A DNA stretch of 61,243 nucleotides from JAQVEM01 sp964616545 (lineage in GTDB: Bacteria > Actinomycetota > Humimicrobiia > Humimicrobiales > Humimicrobiaceae): NCBI GenBank assembly GCA_964616545.1, contig CAZTUA010000048.1, forward strand, positions 1-61,243, written 5' to 3'. Shown one piece after another: positions 44,115 to 52,546 of this stretch. The notes below the pieces were generated by a model. That model saw nothing but the letters and a program-made list of their open reading frames with translations, was not told the DNA's origin and did not search any database. Each line of letters starts with the position of its first letter. Positions within the stretch are counted from its first letter, which is position 1. Made by a program: the position numbers and the translations under genes.

Positions 44115-44924
44115 ATGGATAATGTACCAAAGAATGAAGAAATTGCTAAAAACATGTCAGGCGTTAAAAATAAATTCATGGTTTTTAGCGGAAAGGGCGG
44201 TGTTGGGAAAACAACAGTTGCCGTAAACCTGGCATACCGAATAATGATAAGAGGTTATAAGGTTGGTCTTCTCGATATAGATATACACGGCCCAAATGTA
44301 ATAAAAATTATGGGTCTTGAAAAAGAAAAGCTTACAAGCAAAGAAAATAGAATAGAGCCGATTGAAGCTTTTGAAGATATGAAAATAGTAAGCACTGCCT
44401 CCATTCTGGAGAGTGAGGATAGCCCCGTTATCTGGAGGGGTCCTTTAAAAATGAAATTAATCAGCCAGTTTCTGAGCGATGTAAACTGGGGCAATATTGA
44501 TTATATGATTATTGATTCCCCGCCGGGAACAGGAGACGAGCCTCTGAGCCTTGCACAGTTAATGCCGGGGCTAAACGGAGGAATAGTAGTTACAACACCA
44601 CAGAGCATCGCAACCATGGATGCCAGAAGAAGCATAAGATTTGCACAGCAGCTGAAGATACCCTATATAGCGGTGATTGAAAACATGTCAGGCTTTATCT
44701 GTCCGCACTGCGGTGAGAGGATAGATATTTTTAAAACCGGCGGAGGCCAGAAAATTGCTTCGGAAATGAATGTCGAATTTCTTGGCAGGATCCCGTATGA
44801 TAATGAGGTCATGAATCTCAGTGATGAAGGCAAAGTTTATTTAAATATACATAAAAATGGAACTCCTGCAAGCGAGGCTTTCAGTCATATATCTGAAAAA
44901 ATTATTAAAAGCGCCGGTTCTTAA
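44115..44924 (+). CDS. Mrp/NBP35-type ATP-binding Fe-S carrier protein
   Basis: 269 residues. FSGKGGVGKTTVAVNLAY is the deviant Walker A of the MinD/Mrp family. LDIDIHGPNV, IWRGPLKMKLISQFLSDVNWG and DYMIIDSPPGTGDEPLSL are Mrp signatures. CPHCG near residue 198 is the conserved CxxC that holds a bridging 4Fe-4S cluster in the dimer. Such proteins deliver Fe-S clusters to target enzymes. Here it opens a series of NifX-like and MinD-like genes, so a dedicated metal-cluster assembly role is likely (inference). Confidence 0.9.
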   Translation: MDNVPKNEEIAKNMSGVKNKFMVFSGKGGVGKTTVAVNLAYRIMIRGYKVGLLDIDIHGPNVIKIMGLEKEKLTSKENRIEPIEAFEDMKIVSTASILESEDSPVIWRGPLKMKLISQFLSDVNWGNIDYMIIDSPPGTGDEPLSLAQLMPGLNGGIVVTTPQSIATMDARRSIRFAQQLKIPYIAVIENMSGFICPHCGERIDIFKTGGGQKIASEMNVEFLGRIPYDNEVMNLSDEGKVYLNIHKNGTPASEAFSHISEKIIKSAGS

Positions 44925-45088
44925 CTTTAAGATATGGCCCGGGTTATTAATGAATTTTTGAATGTACTATAATAATTATAAATAGATAAAGGTAAGTCCA
45001 TATATATAGGGATACAGGCGGAGTATCCTGCCTCGGGGCTTATTATAAAAGCTATAAGTGTATTTTAGAGTTAGAAGGAGGAAAACTT

Positions 45089-46042
45089 TTGTTCTATGGG
45101 CCGGTATTATCAAGAAGATTTGGATATTCTCTGGGAATTGATTTAGTTCCCTTTAAGGTATGTACATATGACTGTATATACTGCCAGCTCGGGAGAACAA
45201 CAAATAAAACTGTTAAGAGAAAAAATTATACGGATATAGATTTAAAGAAATTTAAAACCGGGCTTGAAAAAAGAATAAAAAGCTGTCCCCATCTTGATTA
45301 TGTTACTTTCTCGGGCTCGGGGGAGCCCACTCTGAACAGCAGTATCGGCAGACTGATTGGCATTGCAAAGGAAAGTTCCAGTATTCCTGTGGCTGTGCTT
45401 ACGGGAGGCGGGACCCTCGGATTTGATGATGTCATTGATGACATTAAAGAGGCGGATCTTATAAAAGTTTCTGTGGATGCGACGGATGATAGATTACTAA
45501 AAAAAATTAACCGTCCCTGCAGGGAGATTAATTTTGATAAAAACATATCAGGCCTGAAGAAGCTTAAAGAAAATTTTGACGGAGAAATATGGGTTGAAAT
45601 AATGATACTGGATGGAATAAATGATGATGCAGAATCGGCGCATATATTTAAGAGTATCATAGATGATGCGGGAGAAGGCATAAAAAAAATCCACCTGAAT
45701 ACGGCGGTAAGGTCTCCGGGCAGGGATCCGGCAAAGAAGTACATAAAACTGCCCGGTGTGTCAAAGCTGGAGGAAATAAAAAATATTCTGGGAGATAAAG
45801 CTGAAATAATAGGAAAAGTTGATTATAGGAAGTATGACCGGAAACTGGCAGAAACCGAAGAGGAAATAGTGAGTCTGTTAAAAAGAAGGCCGATGGAAAT
45901 AAAAGATATAGCTTTCTCACTTGGCCTGAACTTAAATGAGGTAATTAAAATTATTAATAAATTATTAGATGAAGGTAAAATAAAACAGGTAAAAAATAAT
46001 AATATTGTATATTATTTTAAACCGGAGGATAAAGAAATATGA
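45089..46042 (+). CDS. Radical SAM protein with C-terminal winged helix
   Basis: 317 residues from TTG 45089, with GAAGGAGG upstream. VPFKVCTYDCIYCQLGRT gives the CxxxCxxC site, and FSGSGEPTLN the SAM-binding GGE-like motif. After the barrel, residues about 253-315 (IVSLLKRRPMEIKDIAFSLG and on) form a winged-helix domain with a basic last strand. This architecture occurs in a family of uncharacterised radical SAM proteins often found with Mrp and NifX-type genes. The following NifX gene overlaps it by 4 bp (ATGA), so the two are coupled. Confidence 0.85.
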   Translation: MFYGPVLSRRFGYSLGIDLVPFKVCTYDCIYCQLGRTTNKTVKRKNYTDIDLKKFKTGLEKRIKSCPHLDYVTFSGSGEPTLNSSIGRLIGIAKESSSIPVAVLTGGGTLGFDDVIDDIKEADLIKVSVDATDDRLLKKINRPCREINFDKNISGLKKLKENFDGEIWVEIMILDGINDDAESAHIFKSIIDDAGEGIKKIHLNTAVRSPGRDPAKKYIKLPGVSKLEEIKNILGDKAEIIGKVDYRKYDRKLAETEEEIVSLLKRRPMEIKDIAFSLGLNLNEVIKIINKLLDEGKIKQVKNNNIVYYFKPEDKEI

Positions 46043-46425
46043 AAATTGCAATTTCAACGGATGGTGCAGAAGTTTCTCCGCATTTTGGGAGATGCCCTCA
46101 ATTTACTATAATAGAAGTTCAGGATAATAAATTAATAAGCAGAAAAGTTATAGACAATCCCGGACATCATCCTGGTTACCTGCCGGAGTATCTCCGTCAG
46201 CTGGGAGTTAACTGTATAATCGCCGGCGGAATGGGAATGAGAGCCAGTGAACTTTTTAAGCAGGCAGGTATTGAATCTGTCCCTGGTGTTGAAGGAAGGA
46301 TTGATGAAATTATAGGAAAAATAATAGACGGTTCCCTGGAAGGCGGAGAGAGTATTTGCCGCCCGGGTCAGGGAAAAGGGTATGGCATTGATAAAACTGA
46401 ATGCGAACACGAAGAACCGGAATAG
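46039..46425 (+). CDS. NifX/ORP-family metal-cluster-binding protein
   Basis: 128 residues of the dinitrogenase Fe-Mo cofactor-binding superfamily. The N-terminus KIAISTDGAEVSPHFGRCPQFTIIEV is diagnostic, and the middle VNCIIAGGMGMRASELFKQAGIE fits the RNase H-like fold. A Cys- and His-containing tail (SICRPGQGKGYGIDKTECEHEEPE) is extra. Members bind Fe-Mo precursors or, in orange protein, a Mo-Cu sulfide cluster. A second member lies at 47204. Confidence 0.9.
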   Translation: MKIAISTDGAEVSPHFGRCPQFTIIEVQDNKLISRKVIDNPGHHPGYLPEYLRQLGVNCIIAGGMGMRASELFKQAGIESVPGVEGRIDEIIGKIIDGSLEGGESICRPGQGKGYGIDKTECEHEEPE

Positions 46426-46509
46426 AGCCTGAAGCTGCACTATTTCAGTGATAGTATTTTAGCAATTAATATTTTAAAAAAATTAGCTTTATTGAAAGGA
46501 GTGATTCTT

Positions 46510-46728
46510 ATGCCAGGAGGAGACGGAACTGGACCGATGGGTCAGGGGCCCGGAACAGGAAGAGGGCTTGGCCGCGGCGGCGGAAGAGGAAGAATGGGCG
46601 GTCAGGGCGCTGGACCTGGAGGAGGATGTGTATGCCCTTCCTGTGGTGCTAAAGTTGAGCACAAAATAGGCGTACCCTGCTATGAAATTAGCTGCCCTAA
46701 ATGTGGTGCAAAAATGGTGAGGGGATAA
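46510..46728 (+). CDS. Gly-rich zinc-ribbon protein
   Basis: 72 residues from the ATG at 46510, chosen because AAAGGAG lies 8 nt upstream. A frame from TTG 46492 would contain that site. The N-terminus MPGGDGTGPMGQGPGTGRGL matches the DUF5320-like protein at 43621. The C-terminus has VCPSCGAKVEH and SCPKCGAKM, two CxxC knuckles that should bind one zinc. DUF134 starts 2 bp after its stop. Confidence 0.8.
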   Translation: MPGGDGTGPMGQGPGTGRGLGRGGGRGRMGGQGAGPGGGCVCPSCGAKVEHKIGVPCYEISCPKCGAKMVRG

Positions 46729-46729
46729 G

Positions 46730-47167
46730 ATGTCTGCAAGGCCACTACTGGATAAAATAGTAAATACTGTACCTTTATTTGTTTATTTTAAACCACAGGG
46801 TATTTCACTTGATAAGCTGGATGAGATGGTGTTAACACTGGAGGAGATTGAAACTCTAAATTTGAAGGACAGGCAGGGATTGGATCAGAAAGATGGTGCA
46901 AGAGAAATGGGAATATCCCGCTCTACTTTTCAGAGATTATTAAAATCTGCCAGGAAAAAGGTTATTACAGCAATTATTGAAGGCAAGGCATTGAAATTTG
47001 AAGGCGGTAATTTTATACAGGACAAGGATATAATAAAAACAAAATGTTTAAAGGGAACATATCATTACCGTATAAAAAAAGAAGATCTTAAAGAAAAGGC
47101 ACAGGAATACAGGTTGAGCAAGATAAAATGCCCCGGATGCGGTAGAAGGCTGGTTACATTTAAATAA
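46730..47167 (+). CDS. DUF134/UPF0251 helix-turn-helix regulator
   Basis: 145 residues. The middle EMVLTLEEIETLNLKDRQGLDQKDGAREMGISRSTFQRLLKSARKKVITAIIEGKAL is the sigma-70 region 4-like HTH of the DUF134 family. The C-terminus has CPGCGRR and an earlier C, perhaps metal-binding. DUF134 genes sit next to NifX-family genes in many anaerobes and probably regulate them. It is the obvious candidate to bind the ATGGnCATATGnCCAT sites (inference). Confidence 0.85.
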   Translation: MSARPLLDKIVNTVPLFVYFKPQGISLDKLDEMVLTLEEIETLNLKDRQGLDQKDGAREMGISRSTFQRLLKSARKKVITAIIEGKALKFEGGNFIQDKDIIKTKCLKGTYHYRIKKEDLKEKAQEYRLSKIKCPGCGRRLVTFK

Positions 47168-47203
47168 TTTTATTTTTTACAAAGAATAGTTAGAGGAGGA
47201 AAG

Positions 47204-47575
47204 ATGAAAGTTGCTATTTCTTCCAGCGGAGATACTCTTGAATCAAGTGTGGACACGAGATTTGGAAGATGCCCGTATTATATTATTTATGACACAGAAA
47301 GCTGTAGTTTTGAAGCGGTTGCAAATAAAAGCAGCATGGCCGGAGGAGGCGCTGGTATTCAGGCAGCACAGAGCATTTCAGATATGAAAGCAGAAGCGCT
47401 GATAACGGGAAACGTCGGGCCCAATGCATTTAGAGTTCTTTCTGCTGCATCCATAAAGATTTACTCGGGAGCCAGTGGAAGCATAAAAGATGTGATAGAA
47501 AAATTTAAAAAAGGTGAATATAAGGAAACTTCTGCTCCTGACGTGGGATCGCATTTTGGGATGAACATAAAGTAA
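47204..47575 (+). CDS. NifX/ORP-family metal-cluster-binding protein
   Basis: 123 residues. KVAISSSGDTLESSVDTRFGRCPYYIIYD and AEALITGNVGPNAFRVLSAASIKIYSGASGSIKDVIEKFKKGEY match the same superfamily as 46039, closer to the MTH1175-type branch. It ends with GSHFGMN. AGAGGAGG precedes the ATG. It lies just before two MinD-like ATPases, as in the ORP clusters of Desulfovibrio. Confidence 0.9.
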   Translation: MKVAISSSGDTLESSVDTRFGRCPYYIIYDTESCSFEAVANKSSMAGGGAGIQAAQSISDMKAEALITGNVGPNAFRVLSAASIKIYSGASGSIKDVIEKFKKGEYKETSAPDVGSHFGMNIK

Positions 47576-47607
47576 ACATAGAAAATATATAGAAAGAGGA
47601 CGGAAAT

Positions 47608-48456
47608 TTGATAATATCAGTTGCCAGCGGTAAAGGCGGTACCGGGAAGACAACGGTAGCTGTCAATCTGGCGATGGCGCTGGGTAATGTTCAGCTGCTG
47701 GATTGTGATGTCGAGGAGCCAAACTGCCATATTTTTATAAAACCGGTTTTTAGCCTTAGAAGCCCGGTCTTTATTCCTGTGCCGGAAGTAAACCAGGATA
47801 GATGTGACAGCTGCGGCCGCTGCCAGGAAGTATGTGCATATAATGCAATTGCAGTTGTTAATGGAGAAGTGCTTATCTTTCCTGAATTATGTCACGGGTG
47901 CGGTTCCTGTGTATATTTTTGCCCGCATAATGCCATGGAAGAAAAAAATAAGGAAATTGGTATTGTGGAGATTGGAAGCAGCGGGGAAGTCGGCTTTGTT
48001 CACGGAAAGCTTAATGTAGGCGAAATGATGGCCCCTCCAATTATCAGAGCGGTAAAAAAACATATTGATAGAGAAAAGACTGTTATTATTGATGCTCCCC
48101 CGGGAACTTCTTGCCCGGTGATTACCGCAATAAAGGATACCGATTTTGTAATTCTTGTAACAGAACCAACACCCTTTGGATTAAATGACCTGATACTTGC
48201 TGTTGAGGTGGTGAAAAAATTAAAGATTCCATCCGGTGTTATAATTAACCGTTCCGATCTGGGCAATGACAAAATAGATAAATATTGTGCAGAGAATGAG
48301 GTTCCGGTACTGATGAGGATTCCTTTTAGCAGGGAAATAGCCGGGCTTTACTCCAGCGGTAATTCTATTATAGAAGCTCTGCCGGAATACAGAGAAAAGT
48401 TTCGCAGTTTATATAGAAAAATAGAACAGATTAAGAAGGAAACGATAAAAGAATAA
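47608..48456 (+). CDS. MinD-like ATPase with inserted 2[4Fe-4S] ferredoxin domain (first)
   Basis: 282 residues from TTG 47608. SVASGKGGTGKTTVAVNLAM is the deviant Walker A. Residues about 60-110 (CDSCGRCQEVCAYNAIAVVNGEVLIFPELCHGCGSCVYFCPHNAM) are a dicluster ferredoxin inserted in the ATPase. VIIDAPPGTSCPVITAIKDTDFVILVTEPTPFGL follows. This family occurs as adjacent pairs next to NifX/ORP proteins; ATP-driven cluster transfer is suspected but unproven. The next gene is its paralogue, 27 bp on. Confidence 0.9.
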   Translation: MIISVASGKGGTGKTTVAVNLAMALGNVQLLDCDVEEPNCHIFIKPVFSLRSPVFIPVPEVNQDRCDSCGRCQEVCAYNAIAVVNGEVLIFPELCHGCGSCVYFCPHNAMEEKNKEIGIVEIGSSGEVGFVHGKLNVGEMMAPPIIRAVKKHIDREKTVIIDAPPGTSCPVITAIKDTDFVILVTEPTPFGLNDLILAVEVVKKLKIPSGVIINRSDLGNDKIDKYCAENEVPVLMRIPFSREIAGLYSSGNSIIEALPEYREKFRSLYRKIEQIKKETIKE

Positions 48457-48483
48457 AATCAGCGCTAATAAAATTTTAGGACA

Positions 48484-49416
48484 GTGGAAGCGATAGTAAT
48501 GAAAGAGGAAAAAATAAAGGCGAATGAGAGAAACCAGAAAAGAGAAATGAAACAGATTGTTATTATAAGCGGCAAAGGCGGAACCGGAAAAACGGTTATC
48601 ACGGGAGCATTTGCGGCTCTGGCAAAAAATAAAGTCATGGCAGATTGCGATGTGGATGCCGCAGATTTACACTTACTGATGGACCCGGAAATAAAAGATT
48701 CGGGAGTTTTTAAAAGCGGGGTTACGGCCTATACTCACAGCGAACTCTGCGAAGGCTGCGGCTTATGCAGTGTGGTATGCAGATTTGATGCGGTCAAAGA
48801 AGATTTTACAATAGACCCGGTATCATGCGAGGGGTGCGCATTCTGCAGCTACGCCTGCCCCCGGGATGCCATAGAGATGAAATCTAATACATCGGGGAAC
48901 TGGTTTATATCAGATACAAGGTTCGGGCCTCTGGTCCATGCAAAACTGGGTATTGCGGAGGAAAATTCAGGTAAACTTGTAACACTGGTAAAGCAGAAAG
49001 CAAAAGAGATAGCCGAAGAAAAAAACTTAAAATGGGTAATAATAGATGGTTCACCCGGTATAGGGTGCCCGGTGATTGCTTCCATTACCGGTGTGGACTG
49101 CGCAGTGATAATAGTGGAGCCCACGCTGTCTGGACTGCATGATGCTGAAAGAGTGGTTGATGTTGCAAAGTTTTTTAATATACCCGTAAAAGCAATAATA
49201 AATAAATTTGATTTAAATCCGGATATGGCAGAAAGAATAGAGAAGTGGTTTGAAAGTAGAAATATACAGGTTCTGGGGAAACTGATTTTTGACAGGGCTG
49301 TGGTGGAATCGGTTGTTGAGGGAAAAACAATAATAGAATATTCGGATAATAAAGTTTCAAAAACACTGGCAGATATCTGGGCGCTGATTGAAAAAGAACT
49401 GAATAATAAAGACTAA
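48484..49416 (+). CDS. MinD-like ATPase with inserted 2[4Fe-4S] ferredoxin domain (second)
   Basis: 310 residues from GTG 48484; the ATG at 48499 is an alternative start with GGAAG upstream. Its ATPase core starts near 22: MKQIVIISGKGGTGKTVITGAF. The ferredoxin insert at about 90-135 has CEGCGLCSVVCRFDAV and CEGCAFCSYACPRDA. WVIIDGSPGIGCPVIASITGVDCAVIIVEPTLSGLHD follows. A paralogue of the preceding gene, together making the usual pair. The first insert ends in VVCRFD, without the usual CP, still giving four cysteines. Confidence 0.9.
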   Translation: MEAIVMKEEKIKANERNQKREMKQIVIISGKGGTGKTVITGAFAALAKNKVMADCDVDAADLHLLMDPEIKDSGVFKSGVTAYTHSELCEGCGLCSVVCRFDAVKEDFTIDPVSCEGCAFCSYACPRDAIEMKSNTSGNWFISDTRFGPLVHAKLGIAEENSGKLVTLVKQKAKEIAEEKNLKWVIIDGSPGIGCPVIASITGVDCAVIIVEPTLSGLHDAERVVDVAKFFNIPVKAIINKFDLNPDMAERIEKWFESRNIQVLGKLIFDRAVVESVVEGKTIIEYSDNKVSKTLADIWALIEKELNNKD

Positions 49417-49490
49417 ATTAAAAAATAACGAAAGCACAGCAGTACTTTTGATTGAAGTATTTAATTTAAATAAAACCTTCAGGGGATAAT

Positions 49491-50204
49491 ATGAAAGTAC
49501 AGGTTCTATATGATCTGGAATCAATAAACAGCAAGCTTTATGCCGGCTGGGGTGTATCTTTTTTGATTGACGGCAGGATACTTTTTGATACAGGGGAAGA
49601 TGGCCGCCGGCTGCTGGATAATATAAAAAAGATTGGCATAGATATTAAAAATATAGAGACAGCGGTAATTTCGCATGACCACTGGGACCATACCGGAGGC
49701 CTGTGGGAAATATTGAGAGCCAGAGAAGGCCTTAAAGTTTATATCTGCCCAAATTTTAGTGGGGAGCTTAAAAAGAATATTGAAAGATTAAAAGGCGAAT
49801 TTATAGAAGTGAAAAGTGTCACTAAAATTACGGATGGTATTTTTATTACAGGAGAGATAGCCGGCGAATACAAAAAAAGGTTTATAGCCGAGCAGGCAGT
49901 TGTTGTAAGGACAGAGAGAGGACTTACTGTAATAACGGGGTGCTCCCATCCAGGAATTGTAAAAATGGTAGAGCAGGTAAAAAAGTATTTTCCCGGTGAG
50001 AAAATATATCAGGTATTTGGTGGATTTCATCTTATGAATAAGAGCAGGGAGGAAATAAGACTGATAGCAGAGGCATTTAAAGATATGGAAGTAGAAAAAG
50101 CGGGCCCAACTCATTGCTCGGGCTACGATGCTGAAATGATTTTTAAAGATATATATAAAAATGATTTTGTCCCCGTAAAAACAGGGATGGTACTTGATAT
50201 TTAA
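49491..50204 (+). CDS. MBL-fold metallohydrolase
   Basis: 237 residues. VSFLIDGRILFDTGEDG and the metal site ISHDHWDHTGGLWEIL (HxHxDH) define the metallo-beta-lactamase fold. TGCSHPGIVKMVEQVKKYFP and VFGGFHLM provide the later ligands, and GPTHCSGYDA closes the site. It belongs to the branch annotated as dihydropterin-aminobenzene-phosphate synthase-like, where the real activity is uncertain. It follows the two MinD-like ATPase genes in the same direction, and this family is common in such neighbourhoods. Confidence 0.85.
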   Translation: MKVQVLYDLESINSKLYAGWGVSFLIDGRILFDTGEDGRRLLDNIKKIGIDIKNIETAVISHDHWDHTGGLWEILRAREGLKVYICPNFSGELKKNIERLKGEFIEVKSVTKITDGIFITGEIAGEYKKRFIAEQAVVVRTERGLTVITGCSHPGIVKMVEQVKKYFPGEKIYQVFGGFHLMNKSREEIRLIAEAFKDMEVEKAGPTHCSGYDAEMIFKDIYKNDFVPVKTGMVLDI

Positions 50205-50311
50205 AGGTAAAATAGTAGCTTATCTAATATAAAATTTTTTTGGGAATAATAATTTTGTTTTGTTAAATGAATGATAACAGCGTATGATAATTTAAAAAAA
50301 GGGGAAGCAGT

Positions 50312-50521
50312 ATGCCTGTTTATAGTTATATATGCAAGGATTGTAAAGAAAAATTTGATTTATTTATCGGGGTAAGCTCTGAAGACGATAAATTAGCCTG
50401 CAAGAAATGCGGCAGCAAAAATATTCAGAGGATTTTTTCTTCGTTCGGCGTGGGTTCATCCCAGGATAAAGGCGGCGGGTCCGATAGTTCATGCCCCACG
50501 GGTACCTGCCCTTTTAATTAA
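50312..50521 (+). CDS. FmdB-type zinc-ribbon regulatory protein
   Basis: 69 residues. MPVYSYICKDCKEKFDLFIG and LACKKCGSKNIQRIFSSF are the FmdB-type zinc ribbon (CxxC at 8-11 and again near 31-34). The tail DSSCPTGTCPF has an additional CxxxxC. FmdB was named from regulation of an amide-degrading operon, but most homologues are uncharacterised. GGGGAAG precedes the ATG. Confidence 0.85.
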   Translation: MPVYSYICKDCKEKFDLFIGVSSEDDKLACKKCGSKNIQRIFSSFGVGSSQDKGGGSDSSCPTGTCPFN

Positions 50522-50640
50522 TGGTTAATTTAAAAACAGGTTTAAAAGTAAAGTCAAAAAAATATGGGAAGATATTTCTATCGATGTATTCAGATATGAG
50601 TTTTTTTAATTTATAAACTAAATAGAAAGGAGCAGGAGAG

Positions 50641-51327
50641 GTGATAGGACAGACAAAAAAGCCAGTAGAAGAAATTCTTGGCTATCTTGAAGGCAAAAAA
50701 AAGATAGTAATATATGGCTGCGGGGGGTGCGCAACTGTTTTCCACACCGGTGGTGAGCAGGAGGTTAATGAAATGAAAGATATTCTTACCAAAAATGGCA
50801 AGGAAGTGCTTGCAGCCATAACAGTACCATTCGGGGAATTTACCTGTTATGTTCCATGGAGCAATGCCCGATTATCCGGGTACAGGGAACAAATTAATAA
50901 TTGCGATGCAATTCTTATGCTGTCCTGCGGTGATGGCCTCCAGGTAGTCCGGGGAATTTTAGAGGAAGAGTTTGATCTGGTTAAATCTATATATCCTGCG
51001 ACCAACCCCGTTGGCCATATGGGCGGCGGCCCTGCTTTATTTAAGGAAAAATGTATCCAGTGCGGGGAATGTGAACTTGGCAGATTAAGCGGAATATGTC
51101 CTATGACACAATGCGCGAAGGGGCTGCTTAACGGCCCGTGCGGCGGAACGAGAAAAGACGGGAAGTGCGAGGTAAATCCTGACGACGATTGTGCATGGGT
51201 TTTGATATATAACCGGTTAAAAGAATTAGGAGAACTTGACAGTATGGATGAAATAATGCCTCCAAAGGACTGGAGTAAGATGCAAAGGCCCAGAAAATTA
51301 GAAGTAGAGCCTCTTTCACTTGAGTAA
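50641..51327 (+). CDS. metV: MetV: C-terminal-domain protein of methylenetetrahydrofolate reductase
   Basis: 228 residues from GTG 50641, with AGGAGCAGGAG upstream. VIYGCGGCATVFHTGGEQEV, CDAILMLSCGDGLQVV and a cysteine-rich C-terminus (KCIQCGECELGRLSGICPMTQCAKGLLNGPCGG) define the MetV/DUF5402 family. In acetogens MetV binds MetF and supplies an Fe-S site for electron entry to methylene-THF reduction. It is encoded directly before metF. Confidence 0.9.
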   Translation: MIGQTKKPVEEILGYLEGKKKIVIYGCGGCATVFHTGGEQEVNEMKDILTKNGKEVLAAITVPFGEFTCYVPWSNARLSGYREQINNCDAILMLSCGDGLQVVRGILEEEFDLVKSIYPATNPVGHMGGGPALFKEKCIQCGECELGRLSGICPMTQCAKGLLNGPCGGTRKDGKCEVNPDDDCAWVLIYNRLKELGELDSMDEIMPPKDWSKMQRPRKLEVEPLSLE

Positions 51328-51379
51328 TATTTATCTAATAGGAATTTTGAAAAGAAATAATTAAAACAGGAGGAAATAA

Positions 51380-52279
51380 ATGGCTGTATCATTTAAAGAA
51401 ATATTAAAAAAAGATAAATTTATAACTACAGCTGAAATCGGGCCGGTAAAGGGCACCAATGTCCAGAAGATGATTGAGAACATAAAACTTCTTAAGGACA
51501 GGGTTGATGCATTAAATGTTACTGATAACCAGAGTGCCGTGATGAGGTACCCTTCTATTGGTGGATGTTTGCTGATAAAAGAGCAGGGCGGTGAACCCTT
51601 ATTCCAGATAACCTGCCGGGATAGAAATAGGTTATCCATACAGGCAGATCTGCTCTTTGCCTTTTCGAGAGGTGTAGAAAATGTACTATGTCTTACCGGG
51701 GATTCTCTGAAGATGGGAGACCATCCAGAAGCAAAACCCGTTTACGATATTGATTCAGTTCAATTAATACAGCTGGTACATAATCTAAATCAGGGTAAGG
51801 ACCTTTCCGGTAACAGTCTTGATGGCGGTGTTGATTTTTGCATTGGTGCTTCTGCTACTCCATCTTCCGACCCTATTGAACCACAGCTTATTAAATTTAA
51901 GAAGAAACTTAATGCCGGGATTGATTTTGTACAGACTCAGGCTGTTTATGATCTTGATGAATTAAAAAGATTTGTAGAATATAGCCGGAATATCGATGAA
52001 AGTGTAAAGATACTGGCAGGAATAGTACTTCTGGTAAGCGCAGGAATGGCAAAATGGATGAACGAAAATATACCTGGTATTTTTGTTCCGCAAAATCTGA
52101 TAGATGATATGGCTAAAATGCCAAAAGGGGAAGGATTATCAAAAGGGATAGAAATTGCAGGGGATCTTATAAAAAGAATAAGAGATGAAAATATTTGCGA
52201 CGGCGTGCATATAATGGCAATCGGCAAAGAAGAAAAAGTCCCTGATATACTAAAAGCGGCAGGGATTTCGGGAGATTAA
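51380..52279 (+). CDS. metF: Methylenetetrahydrofolate reductase
   Basis: 299 residues. It reduces methylene-THF to methyl-THF. ITTAEIGPVKGTNVQKMIENI, LNVTDNQSAVMRYPSI, NVLCLTGDSLKMGDH and GIDFVQTQAVYDLDELKRF are typical of short acetogen-type MetF without the regulatory domain. GGVDFCIGASATPSSDP matches the FAD/folate region. With metV and a ferredoxin gene it forms a methyl-branch module of the Wood-Ljungdahl pathway; the other genes of that pathway are outside the window. Confidence 0.93.
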   Translation: MAVSFKEILKKDKFITTAEIGPVKGTNVQKMIENIKLLKDRVDALNVTDNQSAVMRYPSIGGCLLIKEQGGEPLFQITCRDRNRLSIQADLLFAFSRGVENVLCLTGDSLKMGDHPEAKPVYDIDSVQLIQLVHNLNQGKDLSGNSLDGGVDFCIGASATPSSDPIEPQLIKFKKKLNAGIDFVQTQAVYDLDELKRFVEYSRNIDESVKILAGIVLLVSAGMAKWMNENIPGIFVPQNLIDDMAKMPKGEGLSKGIEIAGDLIKRIRDENICDGVHIMAIGKEEKVPDILKAAGISGD

Positions 52280-52300
52280 TAATAGGGGTAGTGTATAAAA

Positions 52301-52510
52301 ATGCCTGCTAAAACAGCTATTATTAATTATGCCAGATGCGATCCCGCAGAATGCAAAGATGGCATATGCCAGGCATCAGGTGCCTGCAAAAAGAAAGTTT
52401 TTAAGCAGGAAACGCCATATGAAACGCCGTATATTAATTCAAGTCTTTGCTCTGGATGCTATGAATGTATCCCGTATTGTCCCGCAAATGCTGTAGAAAA
52501 GGCTAAATAG
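52301..52510 (+). CDS. Small ferredoxin with RLI-like first cluster
   Basis: 69 residues. The second half CSGCYECIPYCPANAVEKAK is a standard 4Fe-4S site. The first half AIINYARCDPAECKDGICQASGACKK has an unusual cysteine spacing resembling the RLI/ABCE1 N-terminal ferredoxin (RCxPxxC). It lies 21 bp after metF and is likely the electron carrier or the partner subunit of MetV-MetF (inference). Confidence 0.8.
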   Translation: MPAKTAIINYARCDPAECKDGICQASGACKKKVFKQETPYETPYINSSLCSGCYECIPYCPANAVEKAK

Positions 52511-52546
52511 TTAATTAAACTTAAATATTATCAAAACATTATGTAA

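Noticed and set aside
47608..49416. Nitrogenase iron protein (NifH) for the two ferredoxin-containing ATPases
   Set aside because: They share the deviant Walker A with NifH, but they have an inserted ferredoxin domain and lack NifH cluster-ligand spacing; they are MinD/Mrp-type ATPases.
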